This document shows, piece by piece, positions 33,909-43,187 of a DNA stretch of 50,692 nt. Numbering within the stretch: position 1 is the stretch's first letter; the number at the start of each line of letters is the position of its first letter. Source of the stretch: Deltaproteobacteria bacterium (GTDB lineage Bacteria > Desulfobacterota > Dissulfuribacteria > Dissulfuribacterales > QOAL01); NCBI GenBank assembly GCA_027067775.1, contig JAMOVK010000042.1:1-50692 (forward strand), written 5' to 3'. Made by a program: the position numbers and the translations under genes. Below the pieces are notes generated by a model. That model was not told the DNA's origin. It did no database searches and saw only the letters and a list, made by a program, of their open reading frames with translations.

Positions 33909-35057
33909 ATGAGGTTCATTTTTGCAGGACTGTTGTCTGTCCTGGTGACGACCACAGTTTTAGGAAATGGTGTTAGTGCCTCAACTATTAAGATAGGCGC
34001 CCTCCTTGACCTTTCTGGACCTTTCAGTTCCTTTGGAACTGTAGCGTATAAATCCATAAGGTTTGCAGTTGAAAATATAAACCTCCAAGGTGGAATCAGG
34101 GGATGCTCCCTTGAGATCATGGTATTTGATACCATGTCAGATGAAAATAGGCTTGTAGAAGGTGCTAGCCAGTTAAGGGAACAGGGAGTCATTGCACTGA
34201 TAGGTCCTTCTGCAGCCAAGAATTGCTTGTTGCTAAGAAGATTTGCCGAAAACAAGGGAATTCCCCTGATGTTGATTAGCGGTACAAGTCCTGTTTTGAC
34301 ATTTTCTGGCATAAAGACCAGATGGACCTTTTCAACAACTCTTAACTTTTCTTCTGAGCTCAAGGCCCTGTTTTCTGTCTTTCAGAAAAGGCGCTATCAG
34401 AATTTGGGCGTGCTGGTCCAGGTGGACAATTTCTATAAGGAATTATTTCTTTGGATAAGGGGATATGCCCCTGAATATGGTCTTAGAATTGGATGTGCTC
34501 AGGGCTTTAATCCCAATTCAACAGATATTTCGAGAAAAATCAGTTACATCAACCGGTGCGATCCAGACATAGCCCTTATCTGGGCAAATAGCCAGGCCAA
34601 GGACATGGTCCAAGGTGTACTAGCCTCAGTTGAAGTGCCTGTTGCCCTGTCTCATTCTTTGTATGACAAAGAAATGGTTTATGGGGTAAATGCCACCAAC
34701 TTACTCATGTTCATTGCCATCCCTCGCGCTTTAGCCCCTTATGGTCTAAAAAGGTCCCTATCTTTTGAAGCCAAAAATTTTTTGAGCAGTTGGGGGCAGG
34801 ATTTGGAAACAATGAATTTTGACCTGCAACTCCATGCAGCCCAGGCATGGGATGGCATTATGGTTTTGGCCAGAGCCTTGAGGGCAGGAGGACGAAAGGG
34901 ACGTTCTCAACTCAGATACGCTCTTGAACATTCTGTCAAGGCATACTTTGGTGTGGTCGGAAAAATTTCGTATGATAAAAGGGATCATTCCTTTATTGTT
35001 CCCTCTTCGTTGCAGGTTTTGCGTTTTTTTGGCGGGCACTGGGGTCTTGCAAGATAG
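33909..35057 (+). CDS. Periplasmic branched-chain-amino-acid-type ligand-binding protein
   Basis: Type I periplasmic binding protein (LivJ/Peripla_BP_6), about 382 residues from the chosen start. It begins with a signal peptide (MRFIFAGLLSVLVTTTVLG, cleavage near VSA). The mature sequence starts TIKIGALLDLSGPFSSFG, the family hallmark, and has ALIGPSAAKN and NIN-type loops typical of the fold. The frame is open to GTG 33849 and ATG 33861, but 33909 gives the natural signal peptide. A small hairpin (33832-33847) precedes the gene. No ABC permease or ATPase is adjacent, so it may be a solitary sensor-type or orphan binding protein. The ligand is unknown. Confidence 0.85.
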   Translation: MRFIFAGLLSVLVTTTVLGNGVSASTIKIGALLDLSGPFSSFGTVAYKSIRFAVENINLQGGIRGCSLEIMVFDTMSDENRLVEGASQLREQGVIALIGPSAAKNCLLLRRFAENKGIPLMLISGTSPVLTFSGIKTRWTFSTTLNFSSELKALFSVFQKRRYQNLGVLVQVDNFYKELFLWIRGYAPEYGLRIGCAQGFNPNSTDISRKISYINRCDPDIALIWANSQAKDMVQGVLASVEVPVALSHSLYDKEMVYGVNATNLLMFIAIPRALAPYGLKRSLSFEAKNFLSSWGQDLETMNFDLQLHAAQAWDGIMVLARALRAGGRKGRSQLRYALEHSVKAYFGVVGKISYDKRDHSFIVPSSLQVLRFFGGHWGLAR

Positions 35058-35065
35058 AAATTTTG

Positions 35066-35869
35066 TTACACTGTTCTTGCAATGGTTAATGCAGCAATGC
35101 CCCTTGCCCCATGATTTTTTAGCGTCCGTGCCAATTCGTTTAATGTGCTGCCTGAAGTCATAACATCATCAATCAATAAAAAGTTTTTAGACCCGTCCAA
35201 TTTTTTTATTTTAAAAACACCTCTGACGTTTTTCTTTCTTTCTGACAGGCTGAGGCTGGTTTGAGGAGGATTGTCGATATCTCTTTCAACAAGGTCTAGG
35301 CAGATTGGTACATGATCAAACAGGCCCTTTGCTATTAAAAGAGATTGATTGAAAAGTCTCCTTTTCAGCCTTTTGGGATGAAGAGGAACAGGGATAATGC
35401 AGGTTTTGTGCAAAAGGCCGTCAGATCCAAAGGGGATATCTTCCATCAGCCGTATAAGATGTGGTTTTGAAAGTTTTAGCAGCGCATTGAGACACGAGCT
35501 GTCACCATGATATTTTAATCTTTTTACAAGTGTTGCAATTGGATCACTGTAGATAAAAAAGGATCGAATCCAATCGAGGCTGTTTTTATTTTTTATACAA
35601 AGCGAACACAAATGGTTGGGAGAGTTCTTTGATGAAAATGGTACTCCGCATTTCAGGCAAATTGCTCCATCAATAGGTTCTACATGTGCCATGCAGCTAT
35701 TGCACAGGGGAAGATCGGATGGGATCGGAAGGGGCGATCCACAGGCCGGACAGGATCTTGGGAATAAAAAATCAAGGAGCAGGCCTGAAAGGAATTTTGT
35801 CTTTTCAGACCCGACCCTTTTTGAATTTTTTATGTTATTAGTCCATGGATTCAACAATGCTTTTTGCAA
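35066..35869 (-). CDS. ComF-family phosphoribosyltransferase-like protein
   Basis: This 267-residue protein has an N-terminal zinc-finger-type region ([25 protein letters not shown]; about 35-90) and a C-terminal type I phosphoribosyltransferase domain with the PRPP loop [17 protein letters not shown] (about 228-244). It is related to ComF/GntX of competence and DNA uptake; the actual role in non-competent bacteria is unknown. The start is TTG at 35869, inside the last 11 codons of icd (32-base overlap), without a clear SD, which suggests translation coupled to icd. A later TTG (35857) is possible. Confidence 0.88.
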   Translation of the reverse strand: MQKALLNPWTNNIKNSKRVGSEKTKFLSGLLLDFLFPRSCPACGSPLPIPSDLPLCNSCMAHVEPIDGAICLKCGVPFSSKNSPNHLCSLCIKNKNSLDWIRSFFIYSDPIATLVKRLKYHGDSSCLNALLKLSKPHLIRLMEDIPFGSDGLLHKTCIIPVPLHPKRLKRRLFNQSLLIAKGLFDHVPICLDLVERDIDNPPQTSLSLSERKKNVRGVFKIKKLDGSKNFLLIDDVMTSGSTLNELARTLKNHGARGIAALTIARTV

Positions 35870-37061
35870 ATTCTGAACATTTTACCCTGGTTGCCTCTGG
35901 AATCTGTCTTGCCAGGTCATATGTGACCCTCTTTTTAGCAATAGCATTTTCAATGCCTTTGTAAATAAGATCCCTTGCCTCTGTCCAGCCCAGATATTCA
36001 AGCATCATGGCCCCGGAAAGGATGAGGGAACCAGGGTTTACCTTGTCCTGTCCCGCATATTTTGGTGCGGTTCCATGTGTTGCTTCAAAAAGTGCGGTTC
36101 CATCTCCAATATTTGCTCCAGGAGCCATGCCAAGGCCTCCCACCTGGGCGGCAAGGGCATCAGACATGTAATCACCGTTGAGGTTTGGCATGGCAAGCAC
36201 ACTGTATTCAGACGGCCTTAGCAGCACCTGCTGGAACATGGCATCGGCTATTCTGTCCTTTATTACTATCTTGCCAGAAGGTACCTTGCCCTCAAATTCA
36301 TCCCACACTCTTGCCTCAGAGATGGTTTCTTGGGCAAACTCTTTTTCTGCCAGTTCGTATCCCCAGTTTCTAAAGGCCCCTTCTGTATACTTCATTATGT
36401 TGCCTTTGTGTACAAGGGTGACAGAATCCCTGTTATTTTCTATGGCGTACTTGATGGCCTTTCTTACCAGACGAAAGGTGCCTGTACGGCTTATCGGCTT
36501 TATTCCAATGCCGGAATCTGGTCTGATTTTGGCGCCAAGTTCATCTTCAAGAAAATCAATGACCTTTTTGGCCTCAGGGCTTTCTGCTGGCCATTCGATA
36601 CCGGCGTAAACGTCTTCTGTATTTTCCCTGAAAATGACCATATTTACTAGCTCAGGGCGTTTAACAGGGCTTGGCACGCCTTTGAAATATCTGACAGGCC
36701 TAACGCAGGCGTACAGGTCAAGTACCTGCCTTAATGTTACATTTAGGCTCCTTATGCCTTCGCCAATCGGGGTGGTAAGCGGTCCTTTTATGGCAACCAC
36801 ATACTCTGAGATGGCATCAAGAGTGGCCTTTGGCAGATACTGTCCTGTTTTCTCTTTGGCCTTCTCTCCAGCATATATTTCTTTCCAGACTATAGAGCGA
36901 CTTCCTTCGTAGGCCTTTTCTACTGCTGCATCCAAGACAAGTTTGGTTGCGCGCCAGATGTCAGGTCCTATGCCGTCCCCTTCTATAAATGGAATGATTG
37001 GATTGTTTGGAACATTTATACTGCCATCTGGATTTATAGTGATCTTTTCCCCTGTTGTCAT
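35838..37061 (-). CDS. icd: NADP-dependent isocitrate dehydrogenase
   Basis: This 407-residue enzyme of the E. coli Icd type converts isocitrate to 2-oxoglutarate. [20 protein letters not shown] opens the domain. The phosphorylatable-Ser loop [11 protein letters not shown] (about 98-108), [16 protein letters not shown]-type substrate motif ([16 protein letters not shown]) and the [17 protein letters not shown] metal/NADP segment are intact. Strong SD AAGGAGG before the ATG. It gives 2-oxoglutarate for biosynthesis in an anaerobe or runs in a reductive TCA cycle; direction cannot be told from sequence. Confidence 0.97.
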   Translation of the reverse strand: MTTGEKITINPDGSINVPNNPIIPFIEGDGIGPDIWRATKLVLDAAVEKAYEGSRSIVWKEIYAGEKAKEKTGQYLPKATLDAISEYVVAIKGPLTTPIGEGIRSLNVTLRQVLDLYACVRPVRYFKGVPSPVKRPELVNMVIFRENTEDVYAGIEWPAESPEAKKVIDFLEDELGAKIRPDSGIGIKPISRTGTFRLVRKAIKYAIENNRDSVTLVHKGNIMKYTEGAFRNWGYELAEKEFAQETISEARVWDEFEGKVPSGKIVIKDRIADAMFQQVLLRPSEYSVLAMPNLNGDYMSDALAAQVGGLGMAPGANIGDGTALFEATHGTAPKYAGQDKVNPGSLILSGAMMLEYLGWTEARDLIYKGIENAIAKKRVTYDLARQIPEATRVKCSEFAKSIVESMD

Positions 37062-37250
37062 ATATGTTTCCTCCTTGCATGAAATGGATGGTTACAGTGG
37101 TTACGCTTTAGGTTTGATAGTGTTATTTTGGAAGTTTCTATAAGGCCGACACTCTAACGTATTTCAGAAAAGTTTTGTAGCGATTTTTGGTTGCATTTTG
37201 TTTGAAGTTAAGAAAAATTTTTTATTTTTGCATAAAATAGTGGAGGATCT

Positions 37251-38210
37251 ATGCCTACATTAGTGGTTAATCAGGGTGCCATTGGAGATTTGCTTTTATC
37301 TTTACCTGCTCTTAGGCTGTTAAAGAAACATGTTGGAGATTTTACCCTTGCTGGAGAGCCTGAAAGGTGTTTATTCCTCAAGGCAAGTGGAGAGGTCCCA
37401 TCCGTATTCCCTGCCAATTCTGCCGCATTTGCCCAGCTTTATTCAGGATCCATCCCTCCACATCTGGAATATTTTGATGACATCTGGTGGTTTACCAGAA
37501 GGAGGGGGCTTATTCCAACAATTCTGATGATGCCGGATTCCCCCAAGCAGACACGGGTTATTTTTACCGTAGATGAAGGGCCTAACGAGACCAGCTGTTC
37601 GGTATTTCAGTTTGAACAGCTAAAAAGCATGTTGGGAAACCCTAATGAAAAACTTACGGAGTTTACCCATCCCCTTGTTCATTCAAAATCCTGCAACGAA
37701 CGTACGGGGTTTCATCTGGCAGTTCATCCGGGGAGCGGAAGTCACAGGAAAAATTTTTCTCTTGCGCTATTTTTAAGCACCACCGAACGTCTCCTCAACG
37801 CCTTTGAAACCATTGACTGCTGTTTTATATTGGGACCGGCTGAAAAGTCCATTTTCAAAGATGTTGACCAATTTGCCAGAAAGTGGTCTGGAAGGGTAAA
37901 GATAGCAACGGGTTTTGACCTTCTCTCTCTGGCGCAACTGCTTGGCCAGGTAAAGGTTTTTTGGGGAAACGATTCTGGCATTGCCCATCTTTCAGCCTGG
38001 TGTGGGGCAGAGACATTTATAAATTTCGGCCCCACAAATCCAGGTTTGTGGAGCCCAATTTGTGGAAATGTTAATGTATTTCAGTCCGGGGCCTCTTGCA
38101 GCCCCTGTGGTGAACGGTTTAGACGTTGCGAGGAACTTATATGCCTTGATCAATTGGACACAGCCAAGGTTTTTGAGAATCTTGCCTCCAGTCTCAAAAA
38201 GGCTTTTTAG
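37251..38210 (+). CDS. Glycosyltransferase family 9 (heptosyltransferase-like)
   Basis: This 319-residue GT-B enzyme resembles lipopolysaccharide core heptosyltransferases (WaaC/WaaF family). The N-terminal loop LVVNQGAIGDLLLSLPALR replaces the usual 'R.GALGDVL', HPGSGSHRKNF and the nucleotide-sugar motif WGNDSGIAHLSAWCG with FGPTNP are present. It likely extends the inner core of LPS or a related surface glycan. SD GGAGG upstream of the ATG. It ends 4 bases into the convergent dksA-like gene. No other LPS gene is adjacent. Confidence 0.9.
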   Translation: MPTLVVNQGAIGDLLLSLPALRLLKKHVGDFTLAGEPERCLFLKASGEVPSVFPANSAAFAQLYSGSIPPHLEYFDDIWWFTRRRGLIPTILMMPDSPKQTRVIFTVDEGPNETSCSVFQFEQLKSMLGNPNEKLTEFTHPLVHSKSCNERTGFHLAVHPGSGSHRKNFSLALFLSTTERLLNAFETIDCCFILGPAEKSIFKDVDQFARKWSGRVKIATGFDLLSLAQLLGQVKVFWGNDSGIAHLSAWCGAETFINFGPTNPGLWSPICGNVNVFQSGASCSPCGERFRRCEELICLDQLDTAKVFENLASSLKKAF

Positions 38211-38596
38211 ATCTTGCCCAGTCGTTCCAACTGCTGTTTGCATTCCAGGCAATAAACCGCCCAAGGTCTGACTTTTAGTCTTTCGATGCATATCCAGTCT
38301 TCACACTCCAGGCACTTTCCATATTCACCGTGGTCAATTTTCCAGAGTGCCTGATTTATTGCTTCAAGTTCTTTCTTTCTGGCCTCCATTACGCCTAAAA
38401 TTATCTCTTCCTGGAGGTCTATTTGGGCCAGGTCTTCTTCGTCATTTACATCATTGATCAACGAGTGGTATTCTTCACTGACTCTTGATTTCAAGTCCTT
38501 TCTTATTTCTTCCCATATCTCGTCCTTTTTTTTCAATAGAATCTTCTTAAATTCCTGGATTTCTTCCGGTTTCAATGGTCGTCTTGTCTTGGCCAT
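38207..38596 (-). CDS. DksA/TraR-family zinc-finger protein
   Basis: This 129-residue protein has an N-terminal coiled-coil hairpin (about 8-75: LKPEEIQEFKKILLKKKDE, then VSEEYHSLINDVNDEEDLAQ) whose acidic tip should enter the RNA polymerase secondary channel. The C-terminal finger follows with Cys clusters CLECEDWIC and CLECK (about 93-120). These are DksA features, and DksA acts with ppGpp on rRNA and stress promoters. SD AGGAGG. It overlaps the GT9 gene end by 4 bases. A distant paralogue of DksA (TraR/YocK type) is possible. Confidence 0.9.
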   Translation of the reverse strand: MAKTRRPLKPEEIQEFKKILLKKKDEIWEEIRKDLKSRVSEEYHSLINDVNDEEDLAQIDLQEEIILGVMEARKKELEAINQALWKIDHGEYGKCLECEDWICIERLKVRPWAVYCLECKQQLERLGKI

Positions 38597-38698
38597 AATT
38601 TCCTCCTATATTTTCTTTGAAACAAGCTAAATGCTTTTTGTCCACGGTCAAGACAAAAGCGTCTTTAAAATATTCTTTTTTTTGATAAAATAAAGTTT

Positions 38699-39250
38699 AT
38701 GGCGAAATATTTATATCTTACATCTTTTTGGTTGTTGGTCTTTATGATAAATCAATTTATCGGGGAGGCTGCTATGGCATTTGAGCTCAGATCCCAGGCC
38801 TTTGAAAATGGAGGGGAAATACCGGTGAAGTATACCTGCGAAGGTCAGGACATATCACCACCCCTGGAATGGGATGGTGTGCCAAAAGGCACAAAAAGTC
38901 TTGCTCTTATTGTGGATGATCCAGATGCTCCTGATCCTGCCCGTCCGCAGATGACGTGGGTACATTGGATTCTTTTCAACATTCCCCCAGATATGGATCA
39001 CTTACCAGAAGGCGTAAGTCCATCTCAGCTTCCTGACTCTGTAGGGTTAGGTCTCAACGATTGGAAAAAGACTGGATATGGAGGGCCATGTCCGCCAATA
39101 GGCCGGCACAGATATTTTTTTAAACTGTATGCTCTAGATACCATGCTGAATGACCTTCATTTACCAACCAAGGCACAACTTGAACAGGCAATGACTGGTC
39201 ATGTTCTTGATAAGGCAGTTCTTATTGGTACCTATGAAAAAAGAAAATAG
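38699..39250 (+). CDS. PEBP-family protein (YbhB/YbcL type)
   Basis: This 183-residue protein of the phosphatidylethanolamine-binding-protein fold has the ligand pocket motifs DPDAPDPARPQMTWVHWILFN (split by function around the DPDAP loop) and GPCPPIGRHRYFFKLYALD. Bacterial members are small-molecule binding proteins of unknown target. Two starts are possible. From 38699 a clean signal peptide (to AMA at about residue 27) would send it to the periplasm, but the SD is poor. From the ATG at 38774 the strong SD GGGGAGG would give a cytoplasmic form of 158 residues. I list the longer form because the signal sequence looks deliberate. Confidence 0.85.
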   Translation: MAKYLYLTSFWLLVFMINQFIGEAAMAFELRSQAFENGGEIPVKYTCEGQDISPPLEWDGVPKGTKSLALIVDDPDAPDPARPQMTWVHWILFNIPPDMDHLPEGVSPSQLPDSVGLGLNDWKKTGYGGPCPPIGRHRYFFKLYALDTMLNDLHLPTKAQLEQAMTGHVLDKAVLIGTYEKRK

Positions 39251-39364
39251 CATCTTTTTTCTCTCTATCTTGTAAGCCCGGTGATAAGTGCATATTTTTA
39301 ATGGAAAACACTAGTATATTGTTTTGCAAGACGTTTCTGCCATTATAAGGCCTAGGAGGTTTTT

Positions 39365-39853
39365 ATGGATAAAGGCAAGTTCGGCAGGTTGGACAGATTA
39401 GTCAAGGAAAAACGTCATGATCCTTACCAGTCAAGAGAGAAATTTCCTGAACCCACTGTTTGCACTAGCTGCGGAGTGGTCTATACAGGAGGACGCTGGG
39501 TATGGATGGAGGAAAAACCTGAAAAGGCCAATAAGGCTGTCTGCCCCGCCTGTAGGAGGATCAGGGAGAAAATGCCAGCAGGCACCATCGAGCTCAGTGG
39601 CAGGTTTTTAAAAAGCCACGGCAAAGAGATCCTGAATCTGGTGCGAAATGAGGAAAAGGCAGAAAAAAGCGAACATCCCCTTGAGCGAATAATGGAGATT
39701 AGCCAGGGTGACAACAAGATAACCATCTTAACCACTGGTGTTCATCTGGCAAAAAGGATTGGAGAGGCTGTTAGGCGTTCCTATCAGGGTGAATACAGCC
39801 TGGATTACGGAGATGGTGAAAAGACCATCAGGATTAAATGGCACAGGGACTAG
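39365..39853 (+). CDS. BCAM0308-like zinc-binding protein
   Basis: This 162-residue soluble protein has two CxxC pairs (CTSCG at about 33-36; CPACRR at about 59-62), which should bind a zinc, followed by basic helices and a C-terminal strand region (ITILTTGVHLAKRIG, DYGDGEKTIRIKW). It matches the BCAM0308 family, a widespread family of unknown function, possibly RNA-binding because of the NMD3-like pattern. SD AGGAGG precedes the ATG. The last 20 bases overlap the convergent M28 peptidase gene. Confidence 0.8.
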   Translation: MDKGKFGRLDRLVKEKRHDPYQSREKFPEPTVCTSCGVVYTGGRWVWMEEKPEKANKAVCPACRRIREKMPAGTIELSGRFLKSHGKEILNLVRNEEKAEKSEHPLERIMEISQGDNKITILTTGVHLAKRIGEAVRRSYQGEYSLDYGDGEKTIRIKWHRD

Positions 39854-40730
39854 ATCTATTACAAATATCTAGGATGGCACCGGCAAGGCCGTCCACCACC
39901 AGGGCGGCCTTTTTGTAATCAAGGGTGGCAGGGGTGTCAGAAGGTCGGTGATAGTTGGGATTTCTGTAAAAGGCGGTGTCTGTCACCATCAGGGCTTGAT
40001 AGCCAAGTTTTTGAAAGGCCCAATGATCAGAAAAGTCAATGCCGATCATTATTGCTGGTGCATTTAGTGATTCTACCGGAACAGTGGTATGTTTTTGAAA
40101 AAGTTCTTTAAACTCAAAGGTGAAATTTCTGGATTTCAGATTACCGACCATTGCTATAAAATTTCCTTTGTCTGGATAGATCCTGTTCATCAAAGGAAAC
40201 GGGTATTTTTGGCTGCCTGGCCTATCGGTGAAGTATCCAACCATTTCAAGACATATCATACCCTTGAGGCCCTGCCCTATCTGACTTAGATATTTTGCAT
40301 ATCTATAACTCCCCATTTTTTTTGTGCGGAAAACTGGAGGTTCTTCCATACAAAATGCGGCATACACCACGTTTTTAAGAGAGAACCGGGCAAGGATTCT
40401 GGCAATTTCCAAAAGTGCTGCAATACCACTGGCGTTGTCATCTGCCCCAGGAGTTGTAGAAACCGTGTCGTAGTGGGCACCAACAACCAGGATGTCCTGT
40501 CTGCGTCTTGCAAGAGGGTCTTCATGTGGTCCTGCGATGACATTATGATACTCCAATCCTTTGTATATCACCGGTTGAAGGGAGACCTTCATGCCAATGT
40601 CTTCAAAGGAGGCAGTGATGAATTTCCTTGTCTGGCCCAGTTTTTCAGGTTTGCCTATGGGGCGTGGACCGATATCCAAGGCTAGTTTTTTAACTATGTT
40701 TTCAATGTTCCTAGGGTTTGACCGTTTCAT
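39834..40730 (-). CDS. M28-family zinc aminopeptidase
   Basis: This 298-residue metallopeptidase has the co-catalytic zinc site of family M28 (aminopeptidase S/QC-like): VVGAHYDTV (His and catalytic Asp), PGADDNASG (bridging Asp), CMEEPP (Glu pair), then the last ligands with DFSDHWAF (His). No signal peptide is seen, so it acts on peptides in the cytoplasm. The ATG is at 40730, overlapping the upstream reading frame of the divergent regulator gene but not its preferred start. Confidence 0.9.
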   Translation of the reverse strand: MKRSNPRNIENIVKKLALDIGPRPIGKPEKLGQTRKFITASFEDIGMKVSLQPVIYKGLEYHNVIAGPHEDPLARRRQDILVVGAHYDTVSTTPGADDNASGIAALLEIARILARFSLKNVVYAAFCMEEPPVFRTKKMGSYRYAKYLSQIGQGLKGMICLEMVGYFTDRPGSQKYPFPLMNRIYPDKGNFIAMVGNLKSRNFTFEFKELFQKHTTVPVESLNAPAIMIGIDFSDHWAFQKLGYQALMVTDTAFYRNPNYHRPSDTPATLDYKKAALVVDGLAGAILDICNRSSPCAI

Positions 40731-40810
40731 TTTTTATCATTGGGGTATATAATTTGCTTGTAATTATAGCGGAGAATTGTCTATTAAATCAAAGGATAAA
40801 CCAAAAGGCC

Positions 40811-41791
40811 ATGACTACCAAAAGGATTTTGCTTGTCGACGACGACGAAAATATCTTGACCGTTCTTAAAATGCGTTTGGAACTTATGGGGCTAAATGTC
40901 ACTGCCTGTGATAATCCCATAAAGGCCTTGGATCTTTTCAAAGATGGGGAGTTCGATCTAGTTCTTACTGATCAAAGAATGGATGGTTTGAAAGGGGTGG
41001 AGCTTCTTTCAAAGATTAAGGAAATGGCACCCTTTACACCGGTAATCATAATGACAGCCTATGGGAAGGTAGATGATGCGGTGGTGTCCATGAAAAAAGG
41101 TGCCTTTTCATATCTTGAAAAACCTGTGGATGCCAATGAGCTCAAGGATATTATCCAGAGAGCGGTTGAGATAAGTAACATTGAAAGAAGAGTCAGTATT
41201 GAAAGGGAGTTGTGGGGCAAGGTCATATCCAGGATAGGTGCCGGACTTATTATAATAGATCTTGAAGGCAATATACAGTGGGCCAACAAGTCTGCCTGGG
41301 AGTTGATGAATCTTATTGATCAGCTTGGAACGCCCAAGCTTCCCTTTGGACAAGAATTTATTGAGGATCTGGCCAGCAAGAATAGCAAAGGCAATTTTGA
41401 ATACTATGATGACAGTAGAGACAAATGGTTCCTGTTGTCTTCTGCCAAAAGGCCAGGGGGTACAGAGATTGCCGTTCTTATCCTTGATATTACAGAACTC
41501 AAGCAGGCACAGAAGGCGCTTCTAGAACAGCAGCGCCTTGAAGGAATAGTTGAGATGGCAGGAGCTGTTGCCCACGAATTCAGCCAGCCCCTGCAGGCAA
41601 TACTCTTAAACTGTGAACTTTTGCGTTCAGCCAGCTCATTTTCTGACAGGAAGTCTCTGGCCCGATTGGAGAAACAGGTCGAGTATCTTGGTGAACTGGT
41701 TCACAAGCTTACGGATATAACCCGTTATGCCAAAAAAGAGTACCCGGGTACTGAAGGCATTGTGGATATTCAAAAGGCAGCAGAGGGCTAA
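40811..41791 (+). CDS. Response-regulator protein with PAS and HisKA domains, lacking HATPase domain
   Basis: This 326-residue protein has an N-terminal receiver (about 5-120; LLVDDDEN, phospho-Asp D54 in LTDQRMDG, KP lysine in LEKPVDA), a PAS-like domain (about 135-230; VISRIGAGLIIIDLEGNIQW), and a HisKA dimerisation helix pair with the phospho-acceptor His in AGAVAHEFSQPLQA (about residue 255). It then ends without any N, G1 or G2 box, so it cannot phosphorylate itself. The stop is TAA with no frameshift or repeat nearby, and the next gene starts at once on the other strand. It may be phosphorylated by another kinase and relay or dimerise. The longest frame begins at 40718; the ATG at 40811 (MTTKRILLVDDDEN) is the natural start. 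Confidence 0.9.
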   Translation: MTTKRILLVDDDENILTVLKMRLELMGLNVTACDNPIKALDLFKDGEFDLVLTDQRMDGLKGVELLSKIKEMAPFTPVIIMTAYGKVDDAVVSMKKGAFSYLEKPVDANELKDIIQRAVEISNIERRVSIERELWGKVISRIGAGLIIIDLEGNIQWANKSAWELMNLIDQLGTPKLPFGQEFIEDLASKNSKGNFEYYDDSRDKWFLLSSAKRPGGTEIAVLILDITELKQAQKALLEQQRLEGIVEMAGAVAHEFSQPLQAILLNCELLRSASSFSDRKSLARLEKQVEYLGELVHKLTDITRYAKKEYPGTEGIVDIQKAAEG

Positions 41792-41796
41792 CTGTG

Positions 41797-42699
41797 CTAC
41801 AACATTCCCATTGATATGGCCTCTGCAATCTCTGCAAGTTTCTTAATATGGTCTTGCAGCATCTCTATCTTTTCCTGGCCTAGACCTAGGTAGTTTGCTA
41901 TTGCCGAGTCGTTGCAATGTGGTGCGGCGAGTAGTCCCAGTCCAAGTTCATGACTTAGTTTGTCTGCCAACTGAATGATTGCACCATCTTTGTTGAAATG
42001 GGGATGACCAGGCGGAAGGTGATGACTTGCTATAACCCGAGAATAAATCGGAGGCAGATCCCAGTTTTTTACAAGCCAGGCACCTATGATATTGTGGGGA
42101 AATCCGTATTTTCTTTCGGCAGAAATCAGAGAGGATCCGTTTTCGTTTGCATATACCAATATTTGGTTCCATTCTTTAGGGAAACATGTATCCATTACTG
42201 CACGTCCTAGGTCATGGAGTAGGCCGCAGGTAAAATAGACATCGGTTTCTTCGAGCTCCATTTCATTGGCAAGTATTCTGCTTATCATAGCTGTTGCTAT
42301 AGAGTGTTCCCAAAATTTCTGTCGATCAAAACCGGTCTTGGATTTTCGTCCCTTAAACACGCTGGAAATGGAAAGGCTAAGGGCAAGGCTTCTAACCTCT
42401 GAAAAACCAAGAAAGACTATAGCCCTGTGCACGGTAGTTATCTCGCTTGCGGGATAGTAGGCAGCACAGTTTGCGACCTTGAGAAGCTGAGACGAAAGGG
42501 ATGGATCATGCATTATTACCTGTTCCAAGCGTCTTATGTCCCTGGGGTTTTCAGCCACAATAGTAAGTACTTCCTGGGCTGCAGCTGGCAATGGAGGAAT
42601 TTTTTTTATTTTAGATATGATACTTTTTTTTCTTCGTTGTGTATCTAGGTCTATGATGGCAACATTTTTTTTCATTTTTTGTGTGAAAAGTTTTTCCAT
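41797..42699 (-). CDS. HDOD domain protein
   Basis: This 300-residue regulator is mainly an HDOD domain (about 25-230). IPPLPAAAQEVLTIVAENP, SLSSQLLKVANCAAYYP, AIVFLGFSEVRSLALS and the HD-like GLLHDLGRAVMD are typical. The N terminus is basic (RRKKSIISKIKK). It is convergent with, and 5 bases from, the REC-PAS-HisKA gene. Together with the HDOD/kinase pair at 19001-22046 it makes two HDOD genes beside two-component genes in this window. The start ATG at 42699 lacks a strong SD. Confidence 0.88.
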   Translation of the reverse strand: MEKLFTQKMKKNVAIIDLDTQRRKKSIISKIKKIPPLPAAAQEVLTIVAENPRDIRRLEQVIMHDPSLSSQLLKVANCAAYYPASEITTVHRAIVFLGFSEVRSLALSLSISSVFKGRKSKTGFDRQKFWEHSIATAMISRILANEMELEETDVYFTCGLLHDLGRAVMDTCFPKEWNQILVYANENGSSLISAERKYGFPHNIIGAWLVKNWDLPPIYSRVIASHHLPPGHPHFNKDGAIIQLADKLSHELGLGLLAAPHCNDSAIANYLGLGQEKIEMLQDHIKKLAEIAEAISMGML

Positions 42700-42839
42700 T
42701 TTTTGAAAAAATTTCCTCTTAGTCTGTTTTATCGGTTGGAAAGCCTGGGTTATTTACAATTTCTTGTAAAAATAATCTGTTTAGAGGTGGCAATTATTTT
42801 GCATGGATTATTGGTAAGTTTAAAAAGGTGGGTGCAGTC

Positions 42840-43124
42840 ATGAATTCGATAGCAGCTAAAAGAGAGCTTCCAGTAACCGCAATAACCAAGAACAAACGCA
42901 TCAAGCTTCAGGTCCAGAAAGAGTATTATGAAAGCAAGATAAACTGTTTAATGGACATGGATATGCCCATCAAGCTTATACTCCTTGCTTGTTGGGACGC
43001 CCCTGTAGAACGTGAAAATCTTACGTCCAAGAGGGGTCAACAGAGGTTCATTAAACGGTGCCTGAAATATTACAAAAAGAAACTGAAAGAGATTCAGAAA
43101 GAAGAAAAGCGGCTGAAAAACTAG
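42840..43124 (+). CDS. Hypothetical basic protein
   Basis: Predicted protein of 94 residues that I do not recognise. It is Lys/Arg-rich (KNKRIKLQVQKEYYESK, then KRCLKYYKKKLKEIQKEEKRLKN), helical, with cysteines at CLMDMDMPIK, ACWD and KRCLK and no signal peptide. The ATG at 42840 has AGGTGG at 7-9 bases and is preferred over a GTG at 42828. The gene stands alone between two oppositely oriented genes. The composition suggests nucleic-acid binding, but nothing more can be said. Confidence 0.6.
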   Translation: MNSIAAKRELPVTAITKNKRIKLQVQKEYYESKINCLMDMDMPIKLILLACWDAPVERENLTSKRGQQRFIKRCLKYYKKKLKEIQKEEKRLKN

Positions 43125-43187
43125 CTGTTAACCTTGGATACTCTCAAAAAATTTTATCTTGAACTGTCAAAAATTTAAAAAATTTTT

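Noticed and set aside
41740-41800. Selenocysteine readthrough or frameshift to restore an HATPase domain after the REC-PAS-HisKA gene
   Set aside because: The stop is TAA, and the next gene begins immediately on the opposite strand, so there is no room for the missing domain.
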